Below, piece after piece: positions 6,310-7,043 of a stretch of 7,043 nt of DNA (positions are counted from its first letter, which is position 1; each line of letters begins with the position of its first letter). A program made the position numbers and the translations under genes. The stretch comes from Nitrospinota bacterium. Lineage in GTDB: Bacteria > Nitrospirota > Nitrospiria > Nitrospirales > UBA8639. The notes under the pieces were generated by a model. It was not told where the DNA came from. It was given only the letters and a program-made list of their open reading frames with translations, and did no database searches. The DNA lies in assembly GCA_022561525.1 (NCBI GenBank), contig JADFRB010000100.1:1-7043 (forward strand), written 5' to 3'.

Positions 6310-6330
6310 CCAAAGGCCAATATCCTTTGG
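6310..6330. other. 7-bp perfect hairpin next to the terminator
   Basis: CCAAAGG (6310-6316) and CCTTTGG (6324-6330) form a perfect 7-bp inverted repeat around a 7-nt loop, starting 8 bp after the terminator hairpin. No T-run follows, so it is not a terminator alone. It could be a protein-binding dyad or part of a structured RNA. Confidence 0.35.
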
Positions 6331-6431
6331 CTGGATGTTGAATTAGGGATTAATGGCCCCAGCAAAATTGTCCCAAAAATGTTTGGATCTGAGCCTCAAA
6401 AAATAATCAATTTTGATTCCATCCAAATATC

Positions 6432-6460
6432 TTGACGATTTTCCACTCTGTCTCTATAAT
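6432..6460 (+). promoter_or_regulatory. Near-consensus promoter of the tRNA cluster
   Basis: TTGACG (6432-6437, 5/6) and a perfect TATAAT (6455-6460) are separated by 17 bp. Transcription would start near 6467. The first gene downstream is tRNA-Tyr at 6648, so the primary transcript would carry a leader of about 180 nt removed by 5' processing. No GC-rich discriminator typical of stringently repressed stable-RNA promoters is evident; the bases after the -10 box are ATGCCG. Confidence 0.75.
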
Positions 6461-6647
6461 ATGCCGTTTGTTGTGATCGACCCTTGGGCGATTCAAGTGA
6501 AAATTTTTATGGAGCCCTAGTTCTTACCTGTTAGAAATTCAGGGGGGAGAAGGGTTTTGCCTTATTGCATCCAACCCGTTCGATTGAATCTTTCCCTTAA
6601 TCTTTGATGACTTAAGGGCAGACTGCCAAAAAATGTAGATGTAAAAT

Positions 6648-6732
6648 GGGCAGGTACCCGAGTGGACAAAGGGGGCAGACTGTAAATCTGCTGCCGTCGG
6701 CTTCCAAGGTTCGAATCCTTGCCTGCCCACCA
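6648..6732 (+). tRNA. tRNA-Tyr (GUA)
   Basis: The acceptor arms GGGCAGG (6648-6654) and CCTGCCC (6722-6728) pair perfectly, followed by discriminator A and an encoded CCA (6730-6732). The anticodon stem GCAGA/TCTGC encloses the loop CTGTAAA with anticodon GTA (6682-6684). The T arm reads CAAGG-TTCGAAT-CCTTG. The total of 85 nt includes the long variable arm (TGCCGTCGGC) of bacterial type II tRNAs. Seven T residues follow immediately (6733-6739). It heads a same-strand cluster with tRNA-Gly and tRNA-Thr. Confidence 0.97.
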
Positions 6733-6800
6733 TTTTTTTGTTGCCGAGGGAAGGGCAGGGAGAATTCGTTCGTTGGATTTTAATAGGCATGTAGAGCGTA

Positions 6801-6876
<76 letters not shown>

Positions 6877-6891
6877 GTGAGAAGCGTGAGG

Positions 6892-6964
6892 CGTAAAACG
6901 GTAAACGTGAAGGGTGAAGAATTGGGACGACAGAATCTGCATTCCGCTCGTTTCCCGTTTTACG
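6892..6964. repeat. Inverted repeat between tRNA-Gly and tRNA-Thr
   Basis: CGTAAAACGGTAAACG (6892-6907) is matched in inverted orientation by CGTTTCCCGTTTTACG (6949-6964) at 15 of 16 positions, around a 41-bp centre. The left side is embedded in short GTGA/CGTGA-rich repeats (6877-6919). It falls inside the presumed tRNA transcript, so the RNA would fold into a stem between the two tRNAs. It resembles the repeat at 686-748 through the shared string CGTTTCCCG. Confidence 0.7.
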
Positions 6965-6972
6965 AAATCAAG

Positions 6973-7043
6973 GCCCATGTAGCTCAGTTGGCAGAGCACG
7001 TCCTTGGTAAGGACGAGGTCACGCGTTCGATCCGCGTCGTGGG
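6973..7043 (+). tRNA. tRNA-Thr (GGU), 3' end cut by window
   Basis: The 5' acceptor strand GCCCATG (6973-6979) pairs with CGTGGG at the window end, with one G-U pair; the last acceptor base, discriminator and 3' end lie just outside. The anticodon stem CGTCC/GGACG encloses TTGGTAA with anticodon GGT (7006-7008). D-arm bases (AGCTCAGTTGGCAGAGC) and the T arm with TTCGATC are normal. A Tyr-Gly-Thr series of this kind often precedes tuf. Confidence 0.96.

Larger units (their letters stand above)
6056..6647. other. 592-bp intergenic region with hairpins and a promoter, no convincing gene
   Basis: No frame here looks like a real protein; the longest runs straight through the terminator hairpin. 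The left part (6117-6180) contains CCTCATCCTTCGAGGAG and a matching CTCCTCG (6174-6180), with CCCCT/AGGGG nested inside. This looks like a worn copy of a dispersed palindromic repeat. The middle holds two consecutive hairpins (6276-6302 and 6310-6330), and the right part a near-consensus promoter (6432-6460). The remaining 180 bp up to tRNA-Tyr are AT-rich with a G6 run (6542-6547) and no clear structure. Confidence 0.6.

Noticed and set aside
6088..6435. 115-residue + strand frame, and the 78-residue minus frame at 6077-6313
   Set aside because: Both run through a worn palindromic repeat and a terminator-like hairpin, lack ribosome binding sites, and show no domain.

Overview
The window looks like chromosomal DNA from a Nitrospira-type bacterium (phylum Nitrospirota), which is an inference from content. 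It carries a gene for Pup (prokaryotic ubiquitin-like protein), which outside Actinobacteria is known from only a few lineages including Nitrospira and Leptospirillum. It also has moderate GC content by eye and several palindromic intergenic repeats of a kind common in such genomes. No 16S gene or unique marker is present, so the assignment is tentative.

Layout, left to right. Positions 1-290 are repeat DNA: an imperfect inverted-repeat element (about 38-138) whose right end runs into a 21-bp tandem array (122-288). Directly against the array, at 286-636 on the + strand, lies an open frame that resembles the mismatch-recognition domain I of MutS, with its start lost. It resembles the MutS-like (MSL) accessory proteins reported beside some diversity-generating retroelements (DGRs). 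After another palindromic intergenic repeat comes a small, clear pup gene (882-1085) with its own promoter and Shine-Dalgarno site. A 266-bp spacer with hairpins and a good sigma70-type promoter leads to recJ (1352-3055), followed 7 bp later by a bifunctional rel gene for (p)ppGpp synthesis and hydrolysis (3063-5258). These two are probably one operon.

The rel gene converges with a minus-strand gene for an exported DUF192 protein (5567-6055). The space between them holds a 122-bp near-palindrome with an A-tract on one side and a T-tract on the other, well suited to stop transcription from both directions. A 592-bp stretch without a convincing gene follows (6056-6647). It contains a strong terminator-like hairpin and a near-consensus promoter (6432-6460). 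That promoter reads into a tRNA cluster: tRNA-Tyr(GUA), tRNA-Gly(UCC) and tRNA-Thr(GGU), the last cut by the window end. A Tyr-Gly-Thr run commonly precedes tuf, tRNA-Trp, secE and nusG in bacteria, so the translation/ribosomal region probably continues to the right.

Functionally the core genes are housekeeping: DNA repair (recJ), the stringent response (rel), protein tagging for the proteasome (pup) and translation (tRNAs). The accessory signal sits at the left edge (MutS-like remnant plus expanded repeat) and in the intergenic palindromes. I did not find a complete new system. The best leads are the truncated MSL-like gene, the pup gene apparently apart from proteasome genes, and the repeat architecture.
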